Shown: positions 54,086-64,000 of the stretch, in pieces
Numbering within the stretch: position 1 is the first letter of the stretch
How the letters are laid out: every line of letters begins with the position of its first letter
DNA from: Adenophora triphylla var. japonica
Lineage: Eukaryota; Streptophyta; Magnoliopsida; Asterales; Campanulaceae
Assembly: GCA_022495995.1 (NCBI GenBank)
Contig: JAFEMH010001243.1
Coordinates: 372,001 to 436,000, forward strand
Length of the DNA stretch: 64,000 nucleotides
Direction of reading: 5' to 3'
Made by a program: the position numbers and the translations under genes
The notes under the pieces: generated by a model
Told to the model about the DNA's origin: nothing
The model's database searches: none
Seen by the model: the letters and a program-made list of their open reading frames with translations, nothing else

Positions 54086-56276
54086 TGTAACGACCCCAAC
54101 CCTAGGCACTAATTTTTAATATCACATGGTGTGCTTTTAATATTATTGTTAGTATTATGTGTCCATTTTTATATGCTTGAATTCTTATATTAGGCTAAAT
54201 GATAGGAAAATAAATTAATGTTCAAAAAGGAAATATAAAAATAGAAATTTAATAAAAAGAATGAGGAGGTTAAAATGGGTAAAATAAATAAGTGGGAAAT
54301 GATTTAAATGAAATGGGGAAAGCCTAGGATAGTTTAGCATGGGGGGCCATGCCCTTTTTCCTTAATTTCATCCTCCTTTTCCCTCATAGTCAACCAACAC
54401 CATACCTCCTCTTACTCCTCCTACACTCTTCCTCCCTCCTTCATCATTTCTCTTACTTCTTCCTCTAGACAAAAATCTCCATGGAAGCCTTGTGAAGCCT
54501 CCCATTTCAAGAGCTCTTACCAAGTTCATTCCTCAACCATTTCCAAATCCAAGTGTCCTTTTGTGAGTGGTTCATCTCAAGGAGTTGATCAAGCCTAGAA
54601 AAGCTCCATTTTATCTTGTATTGGCTCAAGTGAGTTGTTATGATTTCCTTTCTTATAAATGTTCATAATCTCTTTGATATTGTTATTGTTCATGTGATGT
54701 TTGTTCATGCTTGGGAAACCTTATAGAAGTTGTATGATTAGAGAATGAAGTAGAAAGAAATAAATGTTCATGTAAAATGATTTAGAGGAAATGAAATGGG
54801 TGGGAAATTTAGGAATAAATAATCTAAGGTTACCTTATCTTGGGTTTACATGATTTAGGATGCATTTGTTAAGATGAGAAATCCCTCTTGGTGTTCTTGA
54901 TTTTAGGGTAGAGAAAAAGGCAAGGAATTGGAGCTAAAGTAAAAGGATTGAAAATAAAAAAATGCTGGCTGGGCACTTGGGCGGTCGCCCAAGGGGCATG
55001 AGCGGCCGCCCATGTGTCCAGAAAAGGGGATGTTTTGCAAAATCCTCTTGGGCGGTCGCCAAAGAGGCCTTGTGCGGTCGCCCAAGAGGGCAGAAGCTTG
55101 GAATCCTTTTGAAATCCACTTGGGCGGTCGCCCAAGTGGTAAGGGCGGTCGCCCAAGACCCCAGAATCCCTGATTTTAAATCTAAACCAGAAATTGTTTA
55201 GCAATCTTGTTTGATCCTTTATAGATTGTGACTCCTACCTAGTAAGTTGAACTTGAACCTTCATAGAGGCTATGTATTAGTGTACAATGACCTTGTAGGA
55301 TGGATTGATGATACTTCCTTCTCTTACTTGAGTTCATTTACATTGTTTATATTATGCATAGTGTGGAATAAATGTTACACTATGATATTGGTTGGGCATG
55401 AGTATATTTTACCATGTTGCTATATTGTTATCCCTTGTTGTGGATTTTTATTCAAGTATCTATCATGTGCTTGATAATGTGTGAGTCAGCTGACATTTGG
55501 GGGTATAACATAATACGGTCAATTAGGAAAGTGTGACCTAATGTGATCGGATTATGTTATATCTGTGGCCGTCCCCTCCTGTGGCCACAGGATGGGGTAT
55601 AGCATCTGTATTGAGCCAAAAGCCTTACAGAGTTGCTACTGTCTTATTTGGTTCCCTGAAAAACGGGTCTTATAAGACGTGAGTATTGCTTAAGCAGCTC
55701 ACTGTAAGATTGGAGTATTATTATACCCAATGTTGTACGACTACTGTTCAGACGGGAAAAGGTAAACCAAGGTAATGGAATGTGTTTATAGCTTTCCCAA
55801 TGTGTTAAGTGCGACTTGTTATGTGTTGCATTTATCTGGCATATTGCTGCATTCATAATAGCTTGCTGAGATTTATTCTCACCCCTCTCCCTTTAATGTT
55901 TTTAGATCCCGAGACAGCGGACCGGCCCAGTAAGGACGGAAAGGAGTTTGGCAGTGAGCTTTTGGGTATTGTCGGGGTACGTTAGGTTGGCGTAGAAAGT
56001 ATATTTTGCTATAATTCCTTTTGGGAGTTTGTAATTATTAAACTTAAACTTTCTACGTTGAAACCCTCATCTTTTGTAACTAAAACAGTTTAAGTATTTT
56101 CAAAGTTGGTCCACTCTTCCTCCGATGTGGAGAGTAGTGGAATTGTTTTGAAATGGAAATGTTATTGATGTTGATGTTTGAAGTTAATTCAAAGTTTTAA
56201 AAGTTTAGTATATTTGGGTTAGTTTGAGGACGCTACAACTCGGGACACGTGTAGGTTCCGGGTCGGGGTCCTCACA
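54086..56276 (+). repeat. 5' LTR of E4
   Basis: 2191 bp, TGTAACGACC ... GTCCTCACA. It contains the GCGGTCGC inverted-repeat cluster (54976-55160). The minus-strand 111-residue ORF across that cluster is a by-product of the repeats. Confidence 0.97.
54976..55160. repeat. GCGGTCGC inverted-repeat cluster in the E4 5' LTR
   Basis: Six copies. Arms CTTGGGCG / CGCCCAAG at 54976-54993; GCGGCCGC at 55001; imperfect copies near 55045 and 55069; the longest, arms CCACTTGGGCG / CGCCCAAGTGG with a 2-base centre, at 55116-55139; and one at 55143. The matching cluster in the 3' LTR is at about 61726-61910. Confidence 0.95.
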
Positions 56277-56278
56277 GT

Positions 56279-56290
56279 TGGTATCAGAGC
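56279..56290 (+). other. PBS of E4, initiator-Met tRNA
   Basis: TGGTATCAGAGC two bases after the 5' LTR. Confidence 0.95.
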
Positions 56291-56356
56291 TCGGTTAGAG
56301 TTCTTGGGTAGAGTCTAGCTGAGTGAGAGTGTGTGATAACTGACGTCGAGTGTTTA

Positions 56357-59206
56357 ATGCAGGAGTTTGTACTAATGGCGGGTAATGATGGAGATCAGGA
56401 TCGGGCTTTGGGTAATGTTGGTAATCCGAATGCCGAAATGATGGATATGTTCCGAGTATTTCTTCAGAATATGGCAGCTCAGAATCAAGGTAGGGGACAG
56501 CAACAACCCGAAGGTAGGCAAGGGCACCATGGTTTAGAAAAGTTTGTGAAGATGTCTCCTCCTAGCTTCAACGGAGATCCGGATCCGGTGAAGGCAGAAA
56601 GGTGGCTTAAAGCGATGAACAAGATTTTCTTGGCTATGGAGAGTTCGAAAGCGGAAAAGGTGAGATGTGCTGTTTTCAAGTTGGAAGGACCAGCGGAGCA
56701 CTTGTGGCAGGTGGTAAAGGATGGTTGGGACCGGGATTTGACACCGCAAACTTGGGAGAATTTCACACGTAAGTTTCGGGATCATTTCGTGCCGATGGTT
56801 ACTAGAGACAAGAAGGAAGTTGAGTTTCTGAAACTGGAGCAAGGTTCCATGACTATAGCGCAGTATTCAGCAAAGTTTACGGAGTTGGCCCGATATTGTC
56901 CTCACTTGGTACCGGATGAAGAGAGGCGTATCTACAGGTTTGTGAAGGGTTTAAGGGTGGAGTTCCGGAAGCAGCTTTTGACTCATGACTTTGCCAACTT
57001 CCAAGCGGCGGTGAACATGGCGTATCGGATTGAGAATGACATAGAGGAGCATCGTGGTAAAAATGAAGGTGGGAACAGAAACAGATTCCAAGGTCAAGGT
57101 TCGGGACAGAACAGAGGGCAACCAAGGACATTCACCCCGGGAGCAAATCGAGGAGGAAACGTAGCGGCTCCGACAAATCGTTCGACTTCCGGTCAGTTTG
57201 GGACAACGTGTGGATATTGCAAGAGGCAAGGGCATTCGGAGGACAAGTGTTGGAGCAAGCAAGGCAAGTGTTTGGAGTGTGGGTCGACAGGCCATTTTCG
57301 TAGGAATTGTCCCAAGTGGCAGAGTAAGCAAGCTTCGGGTAGTGGTCAAGGGGGACAAGGTAGTGGTGTAAAAAGGGATGTTGACGGGAAACCCAAGGAT
57401 AGAGTCCAAGGTCGAGTGTTTGCTTTGGGTCGAGGAGAGGTCGATCCTAATGCCGTCATTAGAGGTATAGTTCCTGTCTCAGGAGTTAAGGCCCGCATTC
57501 TTATAGATCCCGGGTCTTCCCATTCATTTGTGGCATCTCATTTTGCATTCTCATTGCACATTTTGCCTGAATCTATGCCTTATGTGTTGGAGGTCTCTAC
57601 TCCTATGGGAGAGTGCCTTGCATCTTCTTTGATATATCGTGGTTGTGATGTGACTATATGTGGGCATGTATTGCCGGTGGATTTGGTCGAGTTACCAATC
57701 CGTGATTTTGATGTGATCCTTGGGATGGATTGGTTGAGTCAGTGTCATGCTTTGGTAGACTGTCGTAGAAAACGAGTCTCATTTTCTATGCCTGATGTGC
57801 CTACATTTATATTTGATGCCGATAAATCTATGTTCGGTTTGCATGTTATTTCTGCCTTAAAAGCTAGAAAGATGATATCTAAAGGGTGTGCGGGTTACTT
57901 AGCTTATGTGATAGATTCCAATAAGAAGTCTCCCGAGTTAGCTCATGTTCCGGTTGTGAATGAGTTTAGTGATGTGTTTTCTAGTGAGTATTCTATGCCT
58001 CCGGATCGTGAGGTAGAGTTTTGTATTGACTTAGTACCCGGTACCGCCCCTATCTCTAAAGCACCCTATAGAATGGCTCCGGCCGAGTTAAAAGAGTTGA
58101 AGGTCCAATTGCAAGAATTGCTAGACCGGGGTTTTATACGCCCAAGTGTGTCTCCATGGGGAGCACCGGTTCTATTTGTTAGGAAGAAGGATGGTACCTT
58201 ACGATTATGTATAGACTATCGTTTGTTGAACCAAGCCACCATAAAGAATAAGTATCCTCTTCCGCACATAGATGATTTATTTGACCAACTCCAAGGTTCC
58301 GTTATCTACTCAAAGCTTGATTTGAGAAGCGGATACCATCAGTTGAAGATTAGACCGGATGATATTGCTAAAACAGCTTTTCGAACTAGATATGGTCACT
58401 ATGAGTTTGTTGTGATGCCTTTTGGGTTGACTAATGCTCCAGCCGTGTTTATGGATATGATGAACCGTGTTTTCAAGCCTTATCTTGATAGTTTTGTGGT
58501 GGTCTTCATTGATGATATCCTTGTTTATTCTAAGTCCCGGGAAGAGCATGAGAATCATTTGAGAATTGTATTGTCCGTTCTTCGTGAGAAGCAGTTGTAC
58601 GCCAAGTTCAGCAAGTGTGAGTTTTGGCTTGAGCGGGTTTCTTTCTTGGGGCATGTTGTGTCGAGTTCGGGAATTTCTGTGGACCCTTCGAAAATTGAAG
58701 CCGTGGTTAATTGGAAGCAACCTTCAACTGTGACGGAAGTCCGTAGTTTTCTTGGTTTGGCGGGGTATTATCGGAGGTTCATTGAGGGGTTTTCTCGGAT
58801 TGCTACTCCATTGACTAGGTTGACTCGGAAAGATGTGTCATTCATATGGGATTCCAAGTGTGAAGAAAGTTTCAATGAATTGAAGAAGAGGTTGACGACG
58901 GCTCCTGTTCTTACCCTTCCGGATGGTTGTGAGAATTTGGTGATCTATAGTGATGCCTCGAAGGCGGGTTTGGGATGTGTCCTCATGCAAAATGGGAAGG
59001 TTATTGCGTATGCCTCTAGGAAGTTATCACCGGCGGAACAGAATTACCCTACTCATGATATGGAATTGGCGGCGATCGTGTTTGCATTACATAAGTGGAA
59101 GCACTACCTTTATGGGGCGAAGTTTGAGATTTTCACCGACCACAAGAGTTTGAAGTACCTATTTACTCAAAAGGAGTTGAACAACCGGCAAAGAAGATGG
59201 CTTTAG
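56357..59206 (+). pseudogene. E4 gag-pol part 1: Gag, protease, RT, RNase H
   Basis: The first ATG is at 56357; a second at 56375 opens MAGNDGDQ, the more usual Gag start, so either may be used. The capsid core lies at about 56550-57050 ([27 protein letters not shown]). Two CCHC knuckles are [14 protein letters not shown] (57209) and [14 protein letters not shown] (57268). Protease has [10 protein letters not shown], catalytic Asp at 57506. RT has [14 protein letters not shown] (58182) and FIDD at 58505-58516. RNase H starts at IYSDASKAG (58942). A TAG at 59204-59206 ends the frame after QRRWL, where the family continues with Glu; a GAG-to-TAG change would explain it. Confidence 0.93.
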
Positions 59207-59209
59207 TTT

Positions 59210-59680
59210 TTGAAGGATTTTGATTGTGTAATATCTTATCATCCGGGGAAGGCTAATGTAGTGGCGGATGCGATTAGCCGAAAGGCGTATGTGACAGCTT
59301 TGAGTTCTCGGGAATTGAAGAGTGAAGTAATCATTGCGAATGTTCGAGCCGTTCCGACATTGTATGGAGATTTGAAGGAAGCTCAACAAGGTGATCCGGA
59401 GTTGAAGAAAATTTTTGATCAAGTGCAAGATGGGAAAGCCGGGGAATTTGCTTTGAATAGAGATGGAATTTTAACCTTCCAAGGGAGAATTTGCGTTCCT
59501 TCATCACCGGAAATCAAGAGGCGTGTCTTAGAGGATGGCCATAAGTCCAAGTTTGCGATTCATCCGGGTAGTACCAAAATGTATCAAGACTTGAAGCGTA
59601 GGTATTGGTGGAATGGTATGAAGAGGGAAATAGCGGATTATGTATCTAAGTGTTTGACTTGTCAACGTATTAAGGCGTAA
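59210..59680 (+). pseudogene. E4 gag-pol part 2: integrase zinc finger
   Basis: It continues in the same frame after the first stop. It has the HHCC finger: His in DGHKS and IHPGS, and two Cys in CLTCQ (59651 and 59660). A TAA at 59678-59680 ends it just before the integrase core. Both stops lie in otherwise well-kept coding sequence. Confidence 0.9.
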
Positions 59681-60342
59681 CATCGTAGACCGGCGGGACT
59701 ACTTCAACCATTAGATATTCCGGAATGGAAATGGGAAGGGATCTCGATGGATTTTGTTTCGGGTTTACCTCTCACCGCGAAGAAGATGGATGCTATATGG
59801 GTTATTGTGGATCGGTTGACGAAGTCGGCTCATTTTCTTCCGGTATCAACCAAGTTTTCGTTAGAGAAGTTAGCTCACTGTACATGAAAGAGATTGTGAG
59901 ACTTCACGGGGTTCCGGTTAGTATTGTGTCTGACAGAGATCCGAGGTTTACATCTAGATTTTGGAGAGCATTGCATGAAGCCTTGGGTTCTAAATTGTGT
60001 TTCAGTACGGCGTTTCATCCTCAAACCGACGGTCAGTCCGAGAGAACTATTCAGATACTTGAGGATATGTTACGGGCTTGTGTGATGGATTTCCAATTAT
60101 CATGGGAGGATCATCTACCTTTAGTGGAGTTTGCCTACAACAACAGTTATCAGTCTAGCATTGAGATGGCTCCGTATGAAGCGTTGTATGGTAGGAAGTG
60201 TCGATCTCCGATGTGTTGGGATGAGGTTGGTGAAGCGAGACTTTGGGGCCCGGATTTGGTCCGAGATTCTACGGAGAAGATCAAGGTGATTCGGGATAGA
60301 TTGAAGACGGCTCAGAGTAGACAAAAGCTACGCCGACAATAG
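59681..60342 (+). pseudogene. E4 gag-pol part 3: integrase core
   Basis: The first part (to about 59886) keeps the original frame and contains the first catalytic Asp (SMDFVSGLP near 59748). A frameshift near 59880 moves the reading into another frame, which holds IVSDRDPRFTSRFW (second Asp, near 59930) and DGQSERTIQILE (the Glu, near 60030). It then runs on to a stop at 60342 caused by a second frameshift near 60325. All three DDE residues are present but not in one frame. Confidence 0.88.
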
Positions 60343-60364
60343 AAGACGGGATTTATCTTTTCAG

Positions 60365-60802
60365 GTGGGTGACTTTGTGTTCTTGAAGGTCTCTCCGAGG
60401 ACGGGAATCAAGAGGTTTGGTAACAAGGGTAAATTGGCTCCGAGGTTCGTTGGTCCGTTTGAGATTCTAGAGAAGATTGGGGATTTAGCCTATCGGTTGG
60501 CATTACCTCCGTCTCTTTCCTTACTCCATGATGTTTTCCATGTTTCGATGTTGAGGAAGTATTGTCATGATCCTTCCCACATCTTGAGTTCTCCCCCCGA
60601 TGATGTCCAAGCGGACATGTCTTATGTTGAAGAGCCCTTAAGAGTCTTAGAATTCCAAGTTAAGGAGTTGAGGTCTAAGAGTATTCCGATAGTGAAGGTC
60701 CTTTGGAAAAATCACACCGTTGAGGAAGCGACGTGGGAGCTAGAGTCGGAGATGAGAGCGAAATACCCGTGGTTGTTTGAAAATCCAAGTAAGTCTTTTT
60801 AA
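60365..60802 (+). pseudogene. E4 gag-pol part 4: integrase tail and chromodomain
   Basis: The GPY/F-like segment reads RFVGPFEILEKIGDLAYRLALP (about 60444-60510). A chromodomain follows at about 60630-60790 with VLWKNHTVEEATWELESEM. Chromodomains can bind methylated histone H3 and steer integration into heterochromatin. Stop at 60802, 34 bases before the 3' LTR. Confidence 0.9.
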
Positions 60803-60818
60803 AATTCGGGACGAATTT

Positions 60819-60836
60819 TCTTTAAGGGGGAGTGAG
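60819..60836 (+). other. Polypurine tract of E4
   Basis: TCTTTAAGGGGGAGTGAG directly precedes the 3' LTR. Confidence 0.85.
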
Positions 60837-63019
60837 TGTAACGACCCCAACCCTAGGCACTAATTTTTAATATCACATGGTGTGCTTTTAATATTATTGT
60901 TAGTATTATGTGTCCATTTTTATATGCTTGAATTCTTATATTAGGCTAAATGATAGGAAAATAAATTAATGTTCAAAAAGGAAATATAAAAATAGAAATT
61001 TAATAAAAAGAATGAGGAGGTTAAAATGGGTAAAATAAATAAGTGGGAAATGATTTAAATGAAATGGGGAAAGCCTAGGATAGTTTAGCATGGGGGGCCA
61101 TGCCCTTTTTCCTAAATTTCCTCCTCCTTTTCCCTCATAGTCAACCAACACCATACCTCCTCTTACTCCTCCTACACTCTTCCTCCCTCCTTCATCATTT
61201 CTCTTACTTCTTCCTCTAGACAAAAATCTCCATGGAAGCCTTGTGAAGCCTCCCATTTCAAGAGCTCTTACCAAGTTCATTCCTCAACCATTTCCAAATC
61301 CAAGTGTCCTTTTGTGAGTGGTTCATCTCAAGGAGTTGATCAAGCCTAGAAAAGCTCCATTTTATCTTGTATTGGCTCAAGTGAGTTGTTATGATTTCCT
61401 TTCTTATAAATGTTCATAATCTCTTTGATATTGTTATTGTTCATGTGATGTTTGTTCATGCTTGGGAAACCTTATAGAAGTTGTATGATTAGAGAATGAA
61501 GTAGAAAGTAATAAATGTTCATGTAAAATGATTTAGAGGAAATGAAATGGGTGGGAAATTTAGGAATAAATAATCTAAGGTTACCTTATCTTGGGTTTAC
61601 ATGATTTAGGATGCATTTGTTAAGATGAGAAATCCCTCTTGGTGTTCTTGATTTTAGGGTAGAGAAAAAGGCAAGGAATTGGAGCTAAAGTAAAAGGATT
61701 GAAAATAAAAAAGTGCTGGCTGGGCACTTGGGCGGTCGCCAAGGGCATGAGCGGCCGCCCACGTGTCCGTAAAAGGGGATGTTTTGCAAAATCCTCTTGG
61801 GCGGTCGCCAAGAGGCTCACTTGTGCGGTCGCCCAAGAGGGCAGAAGCTTGGAATCCTTTTGAAATCCACTTGGGCGGTCGCCCAAGTGGTAAGGGCGGT
61901 CGCCCAAGACCCCAGAATCCCTGATTTTAAATCTAAACCAGAAATTGTTTAGCAATCTTGTTTGATCCTTTATAGATTGTGACTCCTACCTAGTAAGTTG
62001 AACTTGAACCTTCATAGAGGCTATGTATTAGTGTACAATGACCTTGTAGGATGGATTGATGATACTTCCTTGCCTTACTTGAGTTCATTTACATTGTTTA
62101 TATTATGCATAGTGTGGAATAAATGTTACACTATGATATTGGTTAAGCATGAGTATATTTTACCATGTTGCTATATTGTTATCCCTTGTTGTGGATTTTT
62201 ATTCAAGTATCTATCATGTGCTTGATAATGTGTGAGTCACCGACATTTGGGGTATAACATAATACGGTCAATTAGGAAAGTGTGACCTAATGTGATCGGA
62301 TTATGTTATATTCGTGGCCGTCCCTCCTCGCGCCAGGATGGGGTATAGCATCTCGTATTGAGCCAAAAGCCTTAGAGAGTTGCTACCGTCTTATTTGGTT
62401 CCCCGAAAACGGTCTTATAAGACGTGAGTATTGCTTAAGCGGCTTCACCGTAAGATTGGAGTATTATTATACCCAATGTTGTACGACTGTTCGAGACGGG
62501 AAAAGGTAAACCAAGGTAATGGAATGTGTTTATAGCTTTCCCAATGTGTTAAGTGCGACTTGTTATGTGTTGCATTTATCCGGCATATTCTGCATTCATA
62601 ATAGCTTGCTTTGAGATTTATTCTCACCCCTCTCCCTTTAATGTTTTTAGATCCCGAGACAGCGGACCGGCCCAGTAGGACGGAAAGGAGTTTGGCGGTG
62701 AGCTTTTGGGTATTGTCGGGTACGTTAGGTTGGCGTAGAAAGTATATTTTGCTATAATTCCTTTTGGGAGTTTGTAATTATTAAACTTAAACTTTCTACG
62801 TTGAAACCCTCATCTTTTGTAACTAAAACAGTTTAAGTATTTTCAAAGTTGGTCCACTCTTCCTCCGATGTGGAGAGTAGTGGAATTGTTTTGAAATGGA
62901 AATGTTATTGATGTTGATGTTTGAAGTTAATTCAAAGTTTTAAAAGTTTAGTATATTTGGGTTAGTTTGAGGACGCTCCAACTCGGGACACGTGTAGGTT
63001 CCGGGTTGGGGTCCTCACA
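60837..63019 (+). repeat. 3' LTR of E4
   Basis: 2183 bp, nearly identical to the 5' LTR. Most differences cluster at 61700-61830 and 62230-62720 and many involve CG dinucleotides. Confidence 0.97.
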
Positions 63020-63024
63020 AGCAT

Positions 63025-63640
63025 ACCCAACCATATGCAATCCATAGTATTTAGTGTAACATATACACAAACTACATTTAGTTGTGTTTTATCACTACCT
63101 CTGTATTAAGTTGAATTCCAACTTTTTCTTTAAAGAGATAAGATTCAACATTTTGCTTTTTAGCAAGCAATGTTAAAGGTAAATGCTTGACCATAAAAAG
63201 AGATTCATTCTCATTCTCATTTATTCATCTAGTGAATAACATTCACACCTCAAGCATTAATATGACTTGATTATAGCTTCAAGCATATATTTGATAAGTC
63301 TTGTTTGACCATAAAAAGAGATTCATTCTCATTATTAATCACTTGAATACCCTTTCATTTCATTCATTCAAACATCATGAATTTCATTCTTGATGACATC
63401 ACAATTGTCACTCAAGACACAAGGTATACGCTTGACTTTTTCAAACAAATTTGGCTTTTTAAACACGTTTGACTTTTCAAATGATTTTGACAATTCAAAC
63501 AAGCTTGACCCACTTTGTCTTTGTATTAAGCATTTAGGCATGCTTCATCACATTTGCTTTCGCCAAAAGAAATGTTAGACAACTTTTTCTCCAAAGTTCT
63601 ATTCTCTTTTCCAACACAAAGACGAATAGCACACACCTCA
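63025..63640 (-). other. E8 interior right of E4, decayed
   Basis: Continuation of E8. The word CATAAAAAGAGATTCATTCTC occurs twice (63192 and 63311), a short local duplication. No coding motif is certain. Confidence 0.4.
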
Positions 63641-64000
63641 ATATTCATTTCCATTCATTATGTTTGAGGTGATTTTAAAAATATTTTCAAGTGGAAAGCA
63701 ATTTCTCAATTATTGTCATCACTTGATAATTTCACTCAACACCATCCATTCGGTATGGTTTTCATGAAAGACCATTTTCAATTCTTTCATTTAACTTTTC
63801 ATGGTTTTTCATGGAAAACTATTTCCACTTCTTCCATATGATTTTTAATTTCATTTATGGAGTCCACTATTTAAAATCAAGAAGCGGATTACGATGATTT
63901 TCAATGTACCCGTATTCTCGATTTTATATTTATAGTTCAACGACTCCCACAAATGTTTTGCCATTTTCTTGGTACTATATATGATTTATAATGAATCCGA
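63640..64000 (-). pseudogene. copia gag remnant of E8
   Basis: From the window edge the minus strand reads like KMAKHLWESLNYKYKIENTG followed by a IIVIRFL word (63960-63880), then IIEKLLSTWKYF and NHLKHNE near 63710-63650. These are conserved blocks of copia Gag (usual forms: LWEALDKKYKTEDAG, IIEKLPPSWKDF). Stops and shifts interrupt it; the rest is off-window. Confidence 0.75.

Larger units (their letters stand above)
54086..63019 (+). mobile_element. E4: near-complete Tekay/Del chromovirus
   Basis: 8934 bp with two LTRs (54086-56276 and 60837-63019) and a perfect TSD AGCAT (54081-54085, 63020-63024). It has an iMet PBS, one gag-pol reading frame broken by two stops and two frameshifts, a C-terminal chromodomain and a PPT. 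LTRs of about 2.19 kb and the chromodomain place it in the Tekay/Del clade of Ty3/gypsy chromoviruses. It is inserted in the copia element E8. Confidence 0.97.
50518..64000 (-). mobile_element. E8: decayed copia element hosting E4 and a Harbinger MITE
   Basis: On the minus strand: gag remnants (64000-63640), a gap containing E4, RT remnants (53930-52990), a long non-coding 3' part, PPT (GTGGGGGAT at 51429-51421) and a 3' LTR starting TGTTGGAAAAATTC at 51420. The 5' end is off-window to the right. Integrase is not recognisable. The left end near 50518 is a guess. Confidence 0.7.

Noticed and set aside
54869..55204. 111-residue minus-strand ORF, also present at 61620-61955
   Set aside because: It is the same LTR twice; the frame crosses the inverted-repeat cluster and shows no domain, so duplication does not mean selection.

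Overview
The window is a stretch of gene-poor, transposon-packed plant chromatin, most likely from a dicot. No complete host gene can be supported. The evidence is the element families: Ty3/gypsy lineages known only from plants (Tekay chromovirus, Athila, Tat/Retand and Ogre-like), Ty1/copia remnants, Stowaway and Tourist/Harbinger MITEs, and a hAT MITE. Primer binding sites (PBS) match plant initiator-Met, Arg and Asp tRNAs. Element labels E1-E10 below are mine.

Left half (1 to about 40,600): one nested pile. The host is an Athila-type element (E6, + strand) whose 5' LTR lies mostly off-window. A Tat/Retand element (E3, - strand, 15391-27195) sits in that LTR. A Tekay-type non-autonomous element (E5, + strand, 8984-15390 visible) sits in the 3' LTR of E3. 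A gag-only Ogre-like element (E1, - strand, 1-8983 visible) sits in the 5' LTR of E5. Independently, a complete gag-only Ogre-like element (E2, - strand, 30069-39593, LTRs about 1.4 kb, TSD GTTTG) is inserted in the interior of E6.

Middle (40,600-50,500): an inverted Athila-like LTR fragment (E7), an unrecognised ORF, a MULE-like MITE, a Stowaway MITE (44105-44384), a copia deletion derivative with gag and protease only (E10, 44915-47655), a hAT MITE made of GATCCGAT arrays with an 8-bp TSD (49162-49696), and an LTR-like fragment (E9).

Right part (50,500-64,000): a decayed minus-strand copia element (E8) with its 3' LTR and PPT near 51420, reverse transcriptase remnants at 52990-53930 and gag remnants at 63640-64000. 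It is interrupted by a Harbinger MITE (53257-53675) and by a nearly complete Tekay chromovirus (E4, 54086-63019, LTRs about 2.19 kb, TSD AGCAT) that encodes gag, protease, RT, RNase H, integrase and a chromodomain but carries two stops and two frameshifts.

Working together: only E4 and E3 show a full set of pol domains, and both are broken. E1, E2, E5, E6 and E10 keep the cis-acting ends (LTR, PBS, PPT) but lack all or most of pol, so they would have needed enzymes from other copies. Two patterns stand out. E1 and E2 share a roughly 2-kb non-coding block that looks better conserved than their gag genes. Short GC-rich inverted-repeat cassettes recur in the LTRs or leaders of unrelated families (Tekay, Athila-like, copia, Ogre-like). 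All comparisons were made by eye; no alignment or database search was run.
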